A DNA stretch of 64,000 nucleotides from Datura wrightii (Eukaryota; Streptophyta; Magnoliopsida; Solanales; Solanaceae). The stretch spans positions 138,203,501-138,267,500 of the forward strand of contig JASDFA010000018.1 in the NCBI GenBank assembly GCA_035772735.1, given 5' to 3'. This document shows positions 47,484-59,780 of the stretch, one piece after another (position 1 is the first letter of the stretch; each line of letters opens with the position of its first letter). The position numbers and the translations under genes were made by a program. The notes under the pieces were generated by a model that ran no database searches, was not told the DNA's origin, and saw only the letters and a list, made by a program, of their open reading frames with translations.

Positions 47484-49100
47484 TAATAACACTCAAATTA
47501 CACCCTTGAATAAGTATAATACGGACGTTGTCAATAAAGAACCACACTAAGGTTGGGGTCGATTCCACAGGGAATATGACCAAGATACAGACTAATGCTA
47601 GTATTCACACTTTTAGTTCAATTACTTCCTAAATGAGGATTTGTGAAACAAGTAACAAATTTTTGAAAGAAAGTGGTAACTAATAGTTTTGCAATAAACT
47701 AGGGAGATGTTCCCCATGGTTTTCTAACTAGGTCAGTTTATTACACTTGTGATCTATCCCAATACTTAGCCTGAAGAACTGATAAATTATACTCATCTAA
47801 ATGACTGATTCGTCCCTATTAGATATCTCTATTCAATCACCGGGTTAGGTCTCTTGAGAGATTTCAAGTTAACCTTTATGAATAGTTCCAAATTAATTAT
47901 CTTGGCGATCGCCGCTCAAGCCATTCAATGAAAATCAATTTCATGGCTTTGTTGTTCTTTTCTTTTTCTAATCTCTATTTCTCTAGGTTCAATCAAGAAG
48001 ACAATTTGGACTAGTCCTAACATTGCGCATTATTAAGAAATGTTAGACATGAAGAAAAAAATAATACATGCGATTATATTCGTTTAGAATCACTTTGTGT
48101 TAACCCTAGTTTGTTATTCCATCATAGTTTCCACAACCCTAGTGGTGGAGGGTTTAGCTATTCATGATTGCAAGAAATAGATTACATTTCATAGAATAAA
48201 ACATAATTAACAACTTACAATGATGATGAAAGAAAGAATCCAATAATTGATTGCACAATTAATTGTCAAAACTCAAGAACAATGGTGAATTTTCTTAGTA
48301 TTCGAGTAGTTGATCTCCAAGAACGTAGGAAACCCAAACACTATAAATACAAAGTCAAAAGTATCGTATCTGTCTCCTGTCTCTAAGAGAAATAAATAAA
48401 AAGTATTTATACAATTAATGAAAATTTTTCCTAAATTAACAGGGAATTTGCTGCTGCCACATCCTACGAGTCATAGCATGAAGCTACAAGTCGTAGGAAG
48501 CTTCTTTGATTTGAATCTGCAGCTTCTGTCTTCTCAGGTATGGGAAAATGGTATGACTCATACAATGTTTCTATGAGTTGTACGTTCCAGTAGTGATTTG
48601 TACTTCTGCAAATCTGACATTCTCTTAATCTTTCCACGAGTCACTGGTACGGTTCATACTTTAGTGTTACAACTAATACGATCTACTCGTACCATGAAAT
48701 CTGTCGGTTGACATCTTCTCTGAACTTTTTCACGACTCCATCGTATGATTTGTATGTTGATATTACGGTCCGTAGCTTCTACTCGTACCAGGAGCTTCCA
48801 CAAGTACAACTTCTCTGAAGTTTTCTATGACTTCTAGGTATAACTCATACCAGTATGGTACGACTCGTACCATGAGTCGTAAATTAGCCCAACACTTGTG
48901 CAGTTCTCCGAATTCTACTATGGTTGCTTGGTGTGGCTTATACCAGAATGGTACAGCTCTTACTGAGACCCGTAGTAAGCCAGTTTTTTCTGCACTTTTG
49001 TGCTCTTTTTTCACAATCCAACTCCCGGACTTGATTTTTCTAAAAATAAGGTAAAAATCTTCATATTTGTATAAACACGACCAAGTAACCACATATTTTA
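47484..49100 (-). repeat. 3' LTR of element C, 5' edge deleted
   Basis: Collinear with the LTR at 62055-63658. The 3' end (47484) reads, reversed, GAGTGTTATTA. The other edge lacks the first 60 or so bases: at about 49100 'gtaaccacatatttt' passes into 3' untranslated sequence that corresponds to about 40300 of element I. So LTR start, purine tract and 1.2 kb of untranslated sequence are gone. U3 (48450-48960) is dense in TACGACTCGTACC motifs. A TATA-like TGTATAAATAC lies near 48406-48416. Confidence 0.8.
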
Positions 49101-49366
49101 AAAGGGTCATTATTTCAAAAATATCAAAACATCAAACTCATGTGCAATTTTATTAGATGTTAAATACTTCTAAGCTACTTCTATGAAAACAAAAAGGAAA
49201 CATCTTAAACATGCCAATTCTACTAGATAGCATGTATGAGGGGAAAAAACATGGCAACAAAAACCCTCAGACGAACAAAAAATAAATAGATACACCCCCT
49301 TGATAAAAATTATTTTTCCCCAAAGCAAAGAAATAAGAACTAGGAGAGGGACATACCTGTGGAGCT
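49101..49366 (-). other. 3' untranslated remnant of element C
   Basis: Minus strand 'tatgtccctctcctagttctta' (near 49335-49355) matches element I at 40041, and 'tagtagaattggcatgttta' matches near 40170. No ORF. Confidence 0.75.
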
Positions 49367-51506
49367 CTAAAAGCTCCAGTCATCCTGTGAAGGCGGGTGT
49401 GAAGGCACATTCTTTGCCTCTACAACCATGGTGTCAATGGTGGCTGGCGCACTCAATGGTGAAATGGTGGGGGCTGTGGTTTCCCTCTCAGCAATCTTGG
49501 CCAGCTCGGCGACCTTTGGACCTCTCTGTGTTGAATATGGCTCACCCCAAGGGTCCTCGCCACCCGCAAGCTCCCTAGACTTAGTAGCAGAACTCCCAGC
49601 TCCTCTAGCTCTCTCCTGCAGCTTGGACATATGTTGTTCATGAGTCTACAGGCTAGCTGCTTCTGCCCACTTATGCTCCTTTCTCTCCCTTTTCCTTCTC
49701 TTTCTAACAACCTCTTTATCAATCACCTCCGCCAACTTCCTCTTTTCTCTCTCTCCTCCACCAGGCTTATGACTCCAAAATGCCCCTAGATCAAGCTCCT
49801 CCTCTTGCTCAGCTTCAAACAATGGAATAGTGGGGGTTGATAATATAGCCGGCTGTCGAGACGACAACTTTGCTACCTGACTTCGTAGGGACCTCATCTC
49901 CTCTCTTAAACTCCACAAATCTGGCTGCTCAGCTAGTCGCTCATTGAGATGTAGTTGAAAAGGGTCTAGTCTGCTATGTAGCCCTCTAGCTGCCTCCTCA
50001 ATCTAAAACTGCTCCATCATCACATTGACCTTTTTCACAGTTAAGGTCATCCTCTTGGACTGCTTTTGTAGTAACTCATGGGCCACAAGAATGCATCTGG
50101 ATGGAACTTGGCCCAATGTAGCTAGTGGAGGTGTTGAGTATGTGTTAGGGCAGCTGTTGTGGCCAACTTTAGTGGCTAACATCTCACTTTGCTCAACTGA
50201 GGTGGGGGCATCTACTTGCTCTCCCCCTACTAGTTGTGGTGTCGGGACTGCTTTTGGTACTCTAACTCAGCTCACCAAGTTCATCTTATCACGAATCAAC
50301 CTAATGTCGGCAGTTCGATTTCCTCCGATTCTGGCATCAATCTCGGCTATCACCTGAACACCTGACTCTCAATAGACGCTATATTTGAGACTCGAGAATG
50401 GAATCATCGTGCTCAAGGCTAGAGCTCGATCCTGAATCTCCTCTGCTATGACCCTCGAGATGTTGATGGAATATTTGGACATAATGCACGCCACCAAAGC
50501 TGGTCTGTTGGCGCTCAATGTATTGTCATTTGTCATTGACGCCAACCTTTGGTGAGCCAATATCCAACAGGCCTTCACTATAAAGTTAAGAGAGGCTTTG
50601 CTGAGCTTGGATCCATGGGTCATCCAGTCTAAGTCTCTTTCTCCTCAAGTATTACTCTAGCCAGCCACCTAACTTGTCTCTGTCTCTCCTCCAACTCAAC
50701 TGCTTGACCCTTTTTAGGGCCTTAACACGGTACTCAAACTCTGCTGTGGAGACTGGGATCCGATACTTTGGCCCATATAACATTTGGGCAATGACATGCT
50801 CTAAGAGATCGACTGTGCGCCTCCAACCCTCACACTCTCTAATCTGGGCTGCTCCTTCACTTTCTGTCCCGATGGAGTTTGTTGCTCTAAAGCAGCCAAG
50901 TAGTTGATATAGAACTTCCCGACCATGTCAGCATTGAAGTTGCCAGGGGTTCTTGCCATCCACTCGAACCCATAAAACTCAAACATCCATGTCATCTCTT
51001 TGACCTCATTCAGGGCATTGGTCAATATTTGCGGCTTCTCCTGAATGCTCTATCTTGGATTCTGCTTTGATGTGAGGGTGAGGCTCGGCTCATAAATTTC
51101 CTGAGCACCTAGCACACTACACCTGATTATGTTGCTTCTGGAGGTGGGGTTTGATCATCATCATCATCATCTTGTTCCCCCTCCTCAAACGAGGCCTCAT
51201 CTGACCCATCCTCAGCATTTGAGCTACTACCGGACTACTGAAGCTGCACCTCTGCTCCCTTCTCAGACTGGAAGCATATGCCAGTGTGGCTGAAGTAGCT
51301 ATGGCCTAAGCCTTGGCCTGTGCCCTAGTGGTTCGGGGATCATCATTGTCATCTGTATCAACTTGGTGCTCCTCCAGTTAACCACTAGGTGTGTTTTTCT
51401 CCCGCTCAGATGTGGAGACCTCATCCATTAGGGCCCTGCAAGCTGCAATCTTATCTCTTGCCCTCTATTCCTAGGCCTCCTTGGTTTCTCGTCTCTTTTG
51501 AGTCAT
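49367..51506 (-). pseudogene. Extra ORF of element C, similar to putative plant transposon protein (Transposase_32)
   Basis: ATG at 51506 (MTQKRR) to TAG at 49367 (DDWSF end), about 713 codons if undamaged. The central part has the pattern I associate with the Transposase_32 domain: WMFEFYGFEWMARTPGNFN, VGKFYINYLAALEQQ (50900-51010), then VIAQMLYGPKYRIPVSTAEF, and LSKASLNFIVKACWILAHQR with a DNTLSANRPALVACIM block (50480-50610). The C-terminal third has a coiled-coil-like segment (LREEMRSLRSQVAKL, 49865-49910) and a Lys/Arg-rich run (49690-49730). Acidic and poly-Met/Asp runs lie near 51160. Stops and frameshifts are frequent. It sits where Athila elements carry an env-like ORF; its function is unknown. 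The boundaries carry an 11 bp direct repeat. Confidence 0.6.
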
Positions 51507-53160
51507 TGTACCTGTGGAGAAGAAATTAGTATATTCTATCTTAGAGAAAGAAAAGAAAAAAAGAGTATGTTCAGACTCATACTACAACTCATCAGTACGA
51601 GTCATACCAAGGTGTTATGATTCATACTGTGATTTGTAATGCATATTTGTCCCAGTCATAACTCATTGTATGACTCGTACCAGGATGGTACGATTCGACT
51701 AATGGTCGTATGATGAACTTTTGAGAATGTAATTTTCTATATTTTAGTACAATCGTTATCAAGGTCCGTAGTGGAATTCGATGAGTCGTACCAGGGGTCA
51801 TGATTTTGCTTCTTGATTTTGAACCTTACTGTTTCTTGGTACAACCACTTGGTACAACTCGTAGTGAGATACCACAAATCGTACTAAGTCTTGTACCATG
51901 ATTTTCCAGATTTATTGACCTGGGACAGTCCCAATGAATCATCCTATGAGTCGTAGTAGGAAATTACGAGTCATAGGATGACTCGTGCAGCCTGTCCTCA
52001 ACCTGTGCAGGACCAGAAATGCAAGAAAATATATTTTTAGGTGGGTACTCAGATTTCCTCACTTCATTAGTTCAATAATACACAACATTCAACTACCCAC
52101 TCATTCCTCACAGTGAAAATTTTCCATTAACTCACTACCTGTAGCAATTCAAATTCATTGAGCATTTTAGTCCACCACCTGACATACAAGATTAAGAATG
52201 ACCACTGATCATATTCCTCCACTTCATTTTAATGAGTGGAGGAATCACAGTGATGGTACGACCATGACAGCATGAAAAGACCATGGGAATTTTTTTTAAC
52301 TTGCTAATCAATTCTTTCTTGCTTGGGGTTTAGGGTAGAAATTCATCCAAATTATGAACTTTTAATGCACAAATCCGAGCTCAATCGAAATAGAAGTGAA
52401 TTATGGGTGAGTGGGGAATGATAGGAGGAAATCGTGGATTCAAAGTAGAAAATTTTGAACCAATTTTATTTTAAATAGGTTCAGGCAGATTTCTAAAAAA
52501 TCATGGTCAAGTCGAGTTGGTTTTGGTTCTGTCATTAATTTACCAATCATGACTCGTACCATGAGTCATAGGTCATACCTATGACACATCCCTTGGACTC
52601 ATATTTGGAAACTCAAAAAACTTACCTGAGGACCTACGAGTGCCTAGTACGGTTCGTACATTGAGGTCACGATCCGCATTATGACTCGTAAGTCAGAATT
52701 TCAGCACTTCAGCACTTTAGGAGAGTTCATCACTATGGTGAGTACTATGACTCATACCATGTAGATAGGATTCATAATGACAAACCATAGTATGAAATTC
52801 TACACCTTATCAAGTCTCTGCTTTTCAGCATGGATGGGACTATGAGCCATACAATCATGTTACGGTCTGTACTGAGGCTCATAATGTAGACTTGTGCTGC
52901 ATTTTTCACCCGTCACTTTTTGCTTCACCTGCACACTGAACACATATTAGTCAAGATACTTGAGTTGCCTCCCAAGAAGCTCCCAATTTAAAGTCATGAC
53001 ACAACGCAGGTAGTTCGGTTACTCAGACTTTACCAAACCACCTCATAGATTGCCTCCCATACAGTGCCTGATTTAATGTCGGGGCACGATGCAAGTCTCT
53101 TGGGTACTCAGAATTCGTCAAGAAACTTAGACTCTAGATCAATTGCTGAGACTACACGAA
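51507..53160 (-). other. Palindrome-rich non-coding block and post-pol sequence of element C
   Basis: 53030-53160 matches post-pol sequence ('gtgccccgacattaaatcaggcac', 'gtatgggaggcaatctatga' on the minus strand). 52540-52910 and 51570-51990 are clusters of TACGAGTCATA / GACTCGTACC motifs very like LTR U3. 52000-52530 is AT-rich without features. No ORF. Confidence 0.7.
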
Positions 53161-53475
53161 ACTCATTTGGCGCTTCACTGACCTACAGACATTGAAGGTG
53201 ACCTCTTATTTTTTCAGCCTAAACTTCAGTAGGCTAGCTTCAAGGTACACTAAAGCTCTCCCAATGGCAAGGAATGGTTGCCCAAAGATAATGGGGACCT
53301 CAAAATTAATCTCGTAATCCAAGATCACGAAGTCAACTAGGAAGATGAACTTGTCCACTTTCACTAGGACATCATGGAGTATGCATACAGGATTTATCAC
53401 TATGCAGTCTGCCATCAATAGCCACATTGTAGTCGATGTGGGGGCTCCCGAGCTCAATTGCTTGAACATAGATAG
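53161..53475 (-). pseudogene. Protease C-terminal part of element C
   Basis: Minus strand: TTMWLLMADCIVINPVCILH, DVLVKVDKFIFLVDFVILDY, then EINFEVPIIFGQPFLAIGRA. This is the conserved second half of the Athila-type aspartic protease, with GRPFLATG changed to GQPFLAIG. The stop is at 53206. The first half, up to the active-site region, lies beyond the solo LTR at 55025 and higher. No RT follows: the next sequence is untranslated, so RT to integrase has been deleted. Confidence 0.88.
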
Positions 53476-55019
53476 TGATGAGTTGGTAATTTACCAACTC
53501 ATTAGGATCTTAAAAATGAGCTTTTAGTCTAGTTTTCAAGTCATTTAGATGGATTTAATGCCCTTTTTGCCTTTTTGGTACAGATATCTAATTTGTAGAA
53601 AAGAACAAGAAAGGTAGAAAAAAAAGGGAATCGGGTAAGAATTGGCACTTCACTGGAATAGATGGGCCAAACGCCGAAGAACACTACCATGGGGAATTAA
53701 AGAAATCGGGAATTGCAAACACCAACTGTCGACTCGCTGGTCGAATCGCCTACCGACGCCTGAGAGTATTGGATCACGGAGAAAGAAATCAGTGAAGTAC
53801 GGTTGGAGACCAAGGAATCACCGAAGGAAACACCGAAGATTAGTGGAATTCACCATAGGAGCATCTAGTTATAGCTGATGGTTCACAGAATGCAACCAAC
53901 AAACTGTCGGTACTCTCGCAAGTACCAAGAAGCATGAACAGGGGAAAATGTGTCCAAAACTAAAAAATGAGAGTTTTGAATACCCTACTTTTGGATATAT
54001 TCTAGAGAGAAGTACCCTGTATTAAGGAGATCTTAACTTTTGACTATTTGAGAACATTCTCTTTGTAGAAGAAGAAAGTAGAATCCTATTAGTGGAAATT
54101 GTAAAGGATTATTTTTCTTTTTCTTCTTCTTCCTCTGTAGCAAGGCACTACCATTGTTTAAGACTTATTGCTGAATTTGATTTTTCCATTCTTATTATTG
54201 AATTCAATGAGTTTATTGTTACATATGCTTTTGAATTTCTTAACTATGAGTAGCTAAATCATTAACTAGAGGTGTGTGCTGATGAATGCTTAATTAGATT
54301 AGGTATTGCTAGATCATCTTAATACTTTCTAATTAGTGTAAATTTGTTAAGTTCTCTCCAATTTATAATTGAAGATTCATGGTTGCAGATGTGGGTCTAT
54401 TTGTTCCTACTTTATTTTTTCTTGAGAGAGAAGAATTAAGTATTTGGGAGAGAATTTAATGCTGGACATCCATGTGAGGTTGTAGAATTGGGCTAAAAAT
54501 AGTCAAAATCACATTCTCACTCCTAATTAATAGCTAATAGCTAGAAATTAGTGCAACTGTTAATCCAAATTTAATTGGGTTGACTTAACTATGTCTAGTG
54601 GTTTGAAAGAACTCTATCAAGAGGAATTTATGAGGTTGAAAAATATCAAATGCCTACCTGCCCGAGGTTATTTACACAATTTAAACTTATGAGATGATCT
54701 ATAATAACCCTATTTAATTAGCACATCATCTACACCATACCTCTAGTCTTCTCATTATTATTGACAACCGTGGTTATTTTGCTATTTTAATAAGCCAAAT
54801 TAGAATTTATACCTTGTTGTTAACCTAAATCTCCCCCCAAAATTTTATTTCTTTGTTCTTTTCGAGTGGTGCAAACTAAATTCAATTTCCCAAACAACAC
54901 TTGTACATATCATTCACTAGTCTCTATGGGATTCGACCCTGACATCTGTCAGGATATTTATTTTGATACAATGACCGTTTATGATCTTTGTAACAAAGAG
55001 TATATTTTGGATGTGATCA
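53476..55019 (+). repeat. Solo LTR in the protease of element C
   Basis: 1544 bp, starting TGATGAGTTGGTAATTTACC and ending TTGGATGTGATCA. Flanks GATAG (53471-53475) and GCTAG (55020-55024) match at 4 of 5 bases. Plus orientation is inferred from the 'tctctatgggattcgaccctgacatc' block near the right end, which occupies the U5 side in related LTRs. The first 40 bases hold a 10 bp inverted repeat (GAGTTGGTAA/TTTACCAACTC). It belongs to a family not seen elsewhere in the window. No primer site or coding sequence is attached. Confidence 0.85.
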
Positions 55020-55024
55020 GCTAG

Positions 55025-56696
55025 CGACATCAGATTTATGCGATCTCCCAGATCACAAAATTCCCTTGCAAACTCAAAGTCTTAAATGGTGCATGGGATG
55101 GCAAAAGCACCTGGGTCTTCCTTTTTCTAAGCAAGGGCAAGTGTGGCTATGGCACTACAATGATGCAGATTCCTAATCGGCTCATAGCTCACAGATCTCT
55201 TCCTGGTTACCAGGTCCTTCATAAACTTATCATACCCAGGCATCTGTTCCAATGCCTCGATTAATGGGATGTTCACAAATAACTGCTTCAGCATAGATAA
55301 AAAATTTTGGATCTTCCTATGATATAACTTCTTCTTCATCCTCTGATGGAATAGTGGCGGTAGTCGAGGGATAGGTCTGAAAACCTGAAGGTCCTTCTTT
55401 GCCTTCCCTTTTTCTACCTCGAACTCCTCTGCAGCAACTGGAGCCCTGGTCAACTCAGCATCACCTTTGTTCACCTACTCTGCAACCTCATCTTCTTCAT
55501 CTAACTCAATCTCAGTTTGTTTTCTCATCTTAATTGCAATTGGCATGGGCGAATCAACTATAGTTTTTTCACTCCTAGTCATCATAGCCTATAGCCGTTG
55601 TTATTCTTTGGATTCTGTATAATATTTCTAGGAAATGTGCCCTTCTACCTCTGGTTCAGGGATGCAGACATCTGACCTAGTTATTTCTCAATCTGCTTGA
55701 TCATTGAGGTATGCGATTCAACTTTCTGGCTCATGTAAGATATATCTTTTCGAATGTCCTTCAGCTAATCATCTATCGACTTTGCCTTCTTCAGAAGCTC
55801 AATAATCACACTCTCTAACTTTTAGGGCCCAACATCACCCTCTCAAGCCTTAGGAGGGACAGAAAGTCTTGTACGATCATTTTTGTAACCATCATTCTTT
55901 CTCCAATCACCTTCCCGCTCTTGACCTATGCTCTAATCTGTATAACCATTCCGGTTGTAATTGTTACTGTACTAGTTCCGACCATGATTTTTGGAACCTT
56001 GGCGCCAAGTGTCTTAACCATACCATTGGGTGTTGGCCCAAAAATCTGCCACCTAGTTATCCTAGAAGTTTGCCTTCTCCTCAAAATTTGAGTGCTTAAA
56101 CCCCTGTTCCTAACCTTGTGCTCCCACTGCATTTACCTTTTGTGCTTCATACCCTATGATATGTTTTGTGAGAAGGTATATAGATTTCCTCATATAATCT
56201 AACTCCTAGCCACGCTCTTCCTCCTTCCTGTGCTGCTCCGCAGCCATCCCTATAACATATGTACCCGTAGTTGTCTCCACATCTCTAGTATGACAAGCCT
56301 TGTTTGTCTTGGTCACTTGGCCCAGTATGCTGTTTTCTTCCTCCCATGAGTTACTCATCAACACTCCACCTGCCACTGTATTAGCTACAACCTTTATGCT
56401 ATTGTTCAGAGACTTGTAAAAATTTCCAACAAGTTGTCATTAGGAATTTTGTGATTCGCGCACGTAGTCAACTTCTTCTTGAACCTCAGCCATGTCTCAT
56501 GAAGTGCCTCTTTTTTAAGCTATCAAAAATTATAAATATCGTCTTTAATATGCAACATCCTAGAATGTTGAATAAACCTTTCCAGAAAATCATGTTTCAA
56601 CTCCCTTTAGTTGCTGATGGAGTCAGTTGGAAACTCCGACAACCAAAGGGTAGCCTCACCAGATAGGGAGAATGGAAAGAGCCTTAGCCTTATAAC
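55025..56696 (-). pseudogene. Gag C-terminal part and protease N-terminal part of element C
   Basis: Minus strand from 56696: VIRLRLFPFSLSGEATLWLS (just right of the solo LTR boundary), HDFLERFIQHSRMLHIKDDI, a helical region, a MGGVLMSNSWEEE-like acidic stretch, an Arg/Asn/Tyr-rich nucleocapsid-like tail (about 55860-56000), then SMLKQLFVNIPLIEALEQMP with YDKFMKDLVTRKRSVSYE (55190-55300) and CSAIATLALA. Gag packages the RNA. The last block leads into the protease, split by the solo LTR at 55019. Many stops are present. I see no clear CCHC knuckle. Confidence 0.82.
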
Positions 56697-59271
56697 TGTC
56701 ACACCCCGCCTTGGGGGGGGGGGTATGACTGACACCTGGTGCCCTACTAGGACCTGGACTGCAGACTACTAAGCCTAAGCACATCTGGTGCCTAGCTGGC
56801 TCTAACTCAGATTCAGGGAAACAACGGGCTATATAACGGCTGTAAACATAGCCTCCGGCCAACTGGCCTATAGCCACCTATACCTGTAATGACAGCTAAC
56901 CAGAAACATACTCGTAACAAGAAACCTATGCGGGCTGACAAGGCCACTATGTTGTCTAGTTATCTGTAACTCAACAATGGAATACTGAATAACTACGTGA
57001 CCGGCAAGGTCACCACTACTGACTGGATAAAGCCTTACACGGCCAATATAAACTGAAATGCTAAACAACTATAACAAACTGCACGGCCTCACACGACCGG
57101 CTCAACTGACCATAGGGAAATATATACAGTCTGCAAGCCTCTAAGAATACTGACAAGATGGTCGGGATAGGGCCTCGGCCTACCCATGCTGTACAACAAA
57201 AGAAAAGGGATAAACCTCTAGCTATCTAGCTCCGGATGACTGGAGCTGATGACCCTGTGAGCTGGCTAGAATCACGACATATCGGCCCCTCGTCTATGAG
57301 TACCTGCAGGCAAGTAACGCAGCGCCCCCAAGGGGCATCAGTACCGCTGGTACTGAGTACGTAAAACAACAACTGAAAGATATCTTAAAATAACAATACA
57401 ACTGATGGAACTGAAATAGAAAGGAATAGACTAAACTGACTGAAAATGTAAAGCTATGCCTACTCTCAACTATGCTGGAAGGAGTAGGAGTCATACCTGG
57501 AAGTGTATCGCTCTATTGTCGATCTACTCATATCTAGTGTAACATGGCATAACATAATATAACATAGCATAGCACACACAAACCTTACCCGGCCCCCATA
57601 AGCCGGGAGGTACAATCAACACGCAATCTATACCCCTACCCCGGTCGTCCCATCTCCTATAATAACTATAAGCATCCTGCCGTTCCCTTGGGTATGCACT
57701 TGGGCTCGCTGAGCCCCTGACTATAAATGTACCTGAGTCCGGAGGACTCTTGAATCAACACCCCGGGCGTACCCGCTCGACAGGGGTGTATAAACGCCGA
57801 CCAAGGCACAATATGGGGAAACCGACATCCCATCTTCGTCCCCTGTGGGACGGCATGCCACTCCGTAGAGCGACGCATCCTCGCCCTCTGGTGGACGAGT
57901 CGATACAGCTATTAACCCTGGGGCGATCATGAATGCTAGGTAGTCCAACCCCAAGACAATACAGTGGTCTCAACTAGTAATACTATCTGCGTATATCACA
58001 TGCTGAAGCTAGTGATAATAATGTATCTGTACATACTATATGCTGAACTAGTGATAGTGATATGTATGTATTTAATACATGCTGAGACTGATAATGGTAT
58101 ATATATAATCATGCTGTCATACTGTGCTGAGTCTAATGTTGAACTAGATATAGTTCTTTTCTGCTGGGAATCATGTTGTATAACTGAGTTTCATAGTAAC
58201 ATGGTTTACTATTTCTAACATGCTTTCTAAACTTCATTTTAATCTACCATTCTACTTCTGAGATACCTTACAGATACGTATATTGCTTTACTAAGTTTCA
58301 ACTGAATATGATAATATCCTAACATACTTTACTAGATCACATATTGGGCATGTTGTACAGGTCCTAACACTTTATATTAGAATTTATACCATGCTAACAA
58401 GTTTCACGCTATATACGATATGATGTTTCCAATATCGTGATAATATTCATACTAAACATAACCCATGACTTCTGAAACATTCTACTGGCCTTTGAACTAT
58501 CTTACTACTCCGAAACTACTAACTTGCCGAGGAAACTAGCTTTACATACCTTCGCTTCTGATTTCCCGACTAACTGGCGTAGCTTGATCAGTATTTTCGC
58601 TATTTCTCCCAACTGCATTCGTATATATGTCAATTAGTATTAAATACAACACTATTCTGAAAGAAAACATCACTTTCGATAAAATTATAGCCTAAACTTA
58701 GGCCTATCGAAAGATGGTCGAAAACTTGCTATCTTTCAGAAATGCAGAAGAGGAAAGTATTCACTTTACGGCTAGGAGTATATAGACACTAGTTTGGAGT
58801 AATTCCACTTACCTTAGCCCGGTAGCACGATGATTTGTCGGCCGAATTTCGTGAAACTAAATCCGTAGGAATGCTCCCTGCTGCTAAATACTTCGGTATC
58901 TGGAGTTAATTTAGATTTGGACTACGTTTGGCAGTGTAATCGGGTGATAATATATTAACCCTCTTCGTCTATCTCTGTTTGCTACGTTTTCTCTGGAAAT
59001 TATAAGAGATGAACTGATTTAAAACCGAAGTGGAGCTTTATATACTTTGGCCTGGACAGGCCCAACGTGTCACGGAGCCAACGCGGAGGCTCCACCTCCG
59101 TGACACGTTGCCATCGCGGAGGGGCTCTTCCCCAGCTCCCTCCATGATGGTTCGATAGGTTTCTCGTCCATTCTTTTCCCGGGTCTTTCCCTAGCACGTA
59201 TGGTTTTCAAATATGCTTAACCAACATGCGAATAGGCCATCTAGGTGCCGGGAATCTTACGAGGTGTAACA
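56697..59271 (-). repeat. Solo LTR S1 in gag of element C
   Basis: 2575 bp with a perfect target duplication ATAAC (56692-56696 and 59272-59276). On the plus strand it runs TGTCACACCCCG...GAGGTGTAACA; reversed, TGTTACACC...GTGTGACA, so minus orientation is likely. A run of ten G's lies at 56714-56723. Three degenerate copies of a 45-50 bp unit ('tatgctgaactagtgatagt') lie at 57995-58115. The 59055-59115 part is GC-rich with CGTGTCACGGAG / CTCCGTGACACG, an inverted pair. It splits the gag codons VI|RLR. It is the same family as S2. Confidence 0.9.
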
Positions 59272-59276
59272 ATAAC

Positions 59277-59780
59277 ATCCTGACTCACTCCTAGCAACCA
59301 GTAAGACTTGAAAATACCCACAAAGTTCATTAGGTGGAGATTTGCATCATCAGCTGCATTACCACAAAAAACACCCTTCATGTTAAGCAACTGGATCACT
59401 GTGCTCCTGATATCAAATTTTTCCTAAGCAGGAAAAGGTGGGGGTACAATAGTTCCTATTGACCCAGCTTCATCAATATCTGGGTATTTATTATCATCAA
59501 AGTGAGGAGCATATCTATGGTACTGGTGTGTATCACAACCTCTGTTCTCCCTTCTATTCCATCTAGTATTATCTACCTCTTCTTGGGCATCATCTGCCTC
59601 TTGAAAAGAAGCTTGTTGGGCTAACTCAGCCTAATGGGCCTCATTAGCTCGACATGCTTCGACGGGCAAGCTAGCCTTCATCTATTCTAGGGTATCCAAA
59701 CAAACCATTTATTATAGTGTTCTTTCAAAGTCTTGATTAATTAGGACTAGAGGGTTTCTGCTACTCCGCTTTCTTGGCAT
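59277..59780 (-). pseudogene. Gag N-terminal part of element C
   Basis: Minus strand ATG at 59780 (MPRKRSSRNPLVLINQD), stops near 59705, then EANEAH, ADDAQEEVDNTRWNRRENRG, a DNKYPDIDEAGSIGTIVPPP stretch and the capsid start FDIRSTVIQLLNMKGVFCGN followed by DDANLHLMNFVGIFK. It ends at SQDVI where solo LTR S1 is inserted; gag resumes at 56696. This is the usual N-terminal layout of an Athila-type gag. Confidence 0.82.

Noticed and set aside
49300..49722. Overlapping plus-strand and alternative-frame ORFs opposite the extra ORF of element C
   Set aside because: The minus-strand frame continues the recognisable domain; the others are shadows.
53642..53878. Basic ORF in the solo LTR at 53476-55019
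   Set aside because: It is short, has no homology I recognise, and lies in the U3 part of an LTR.
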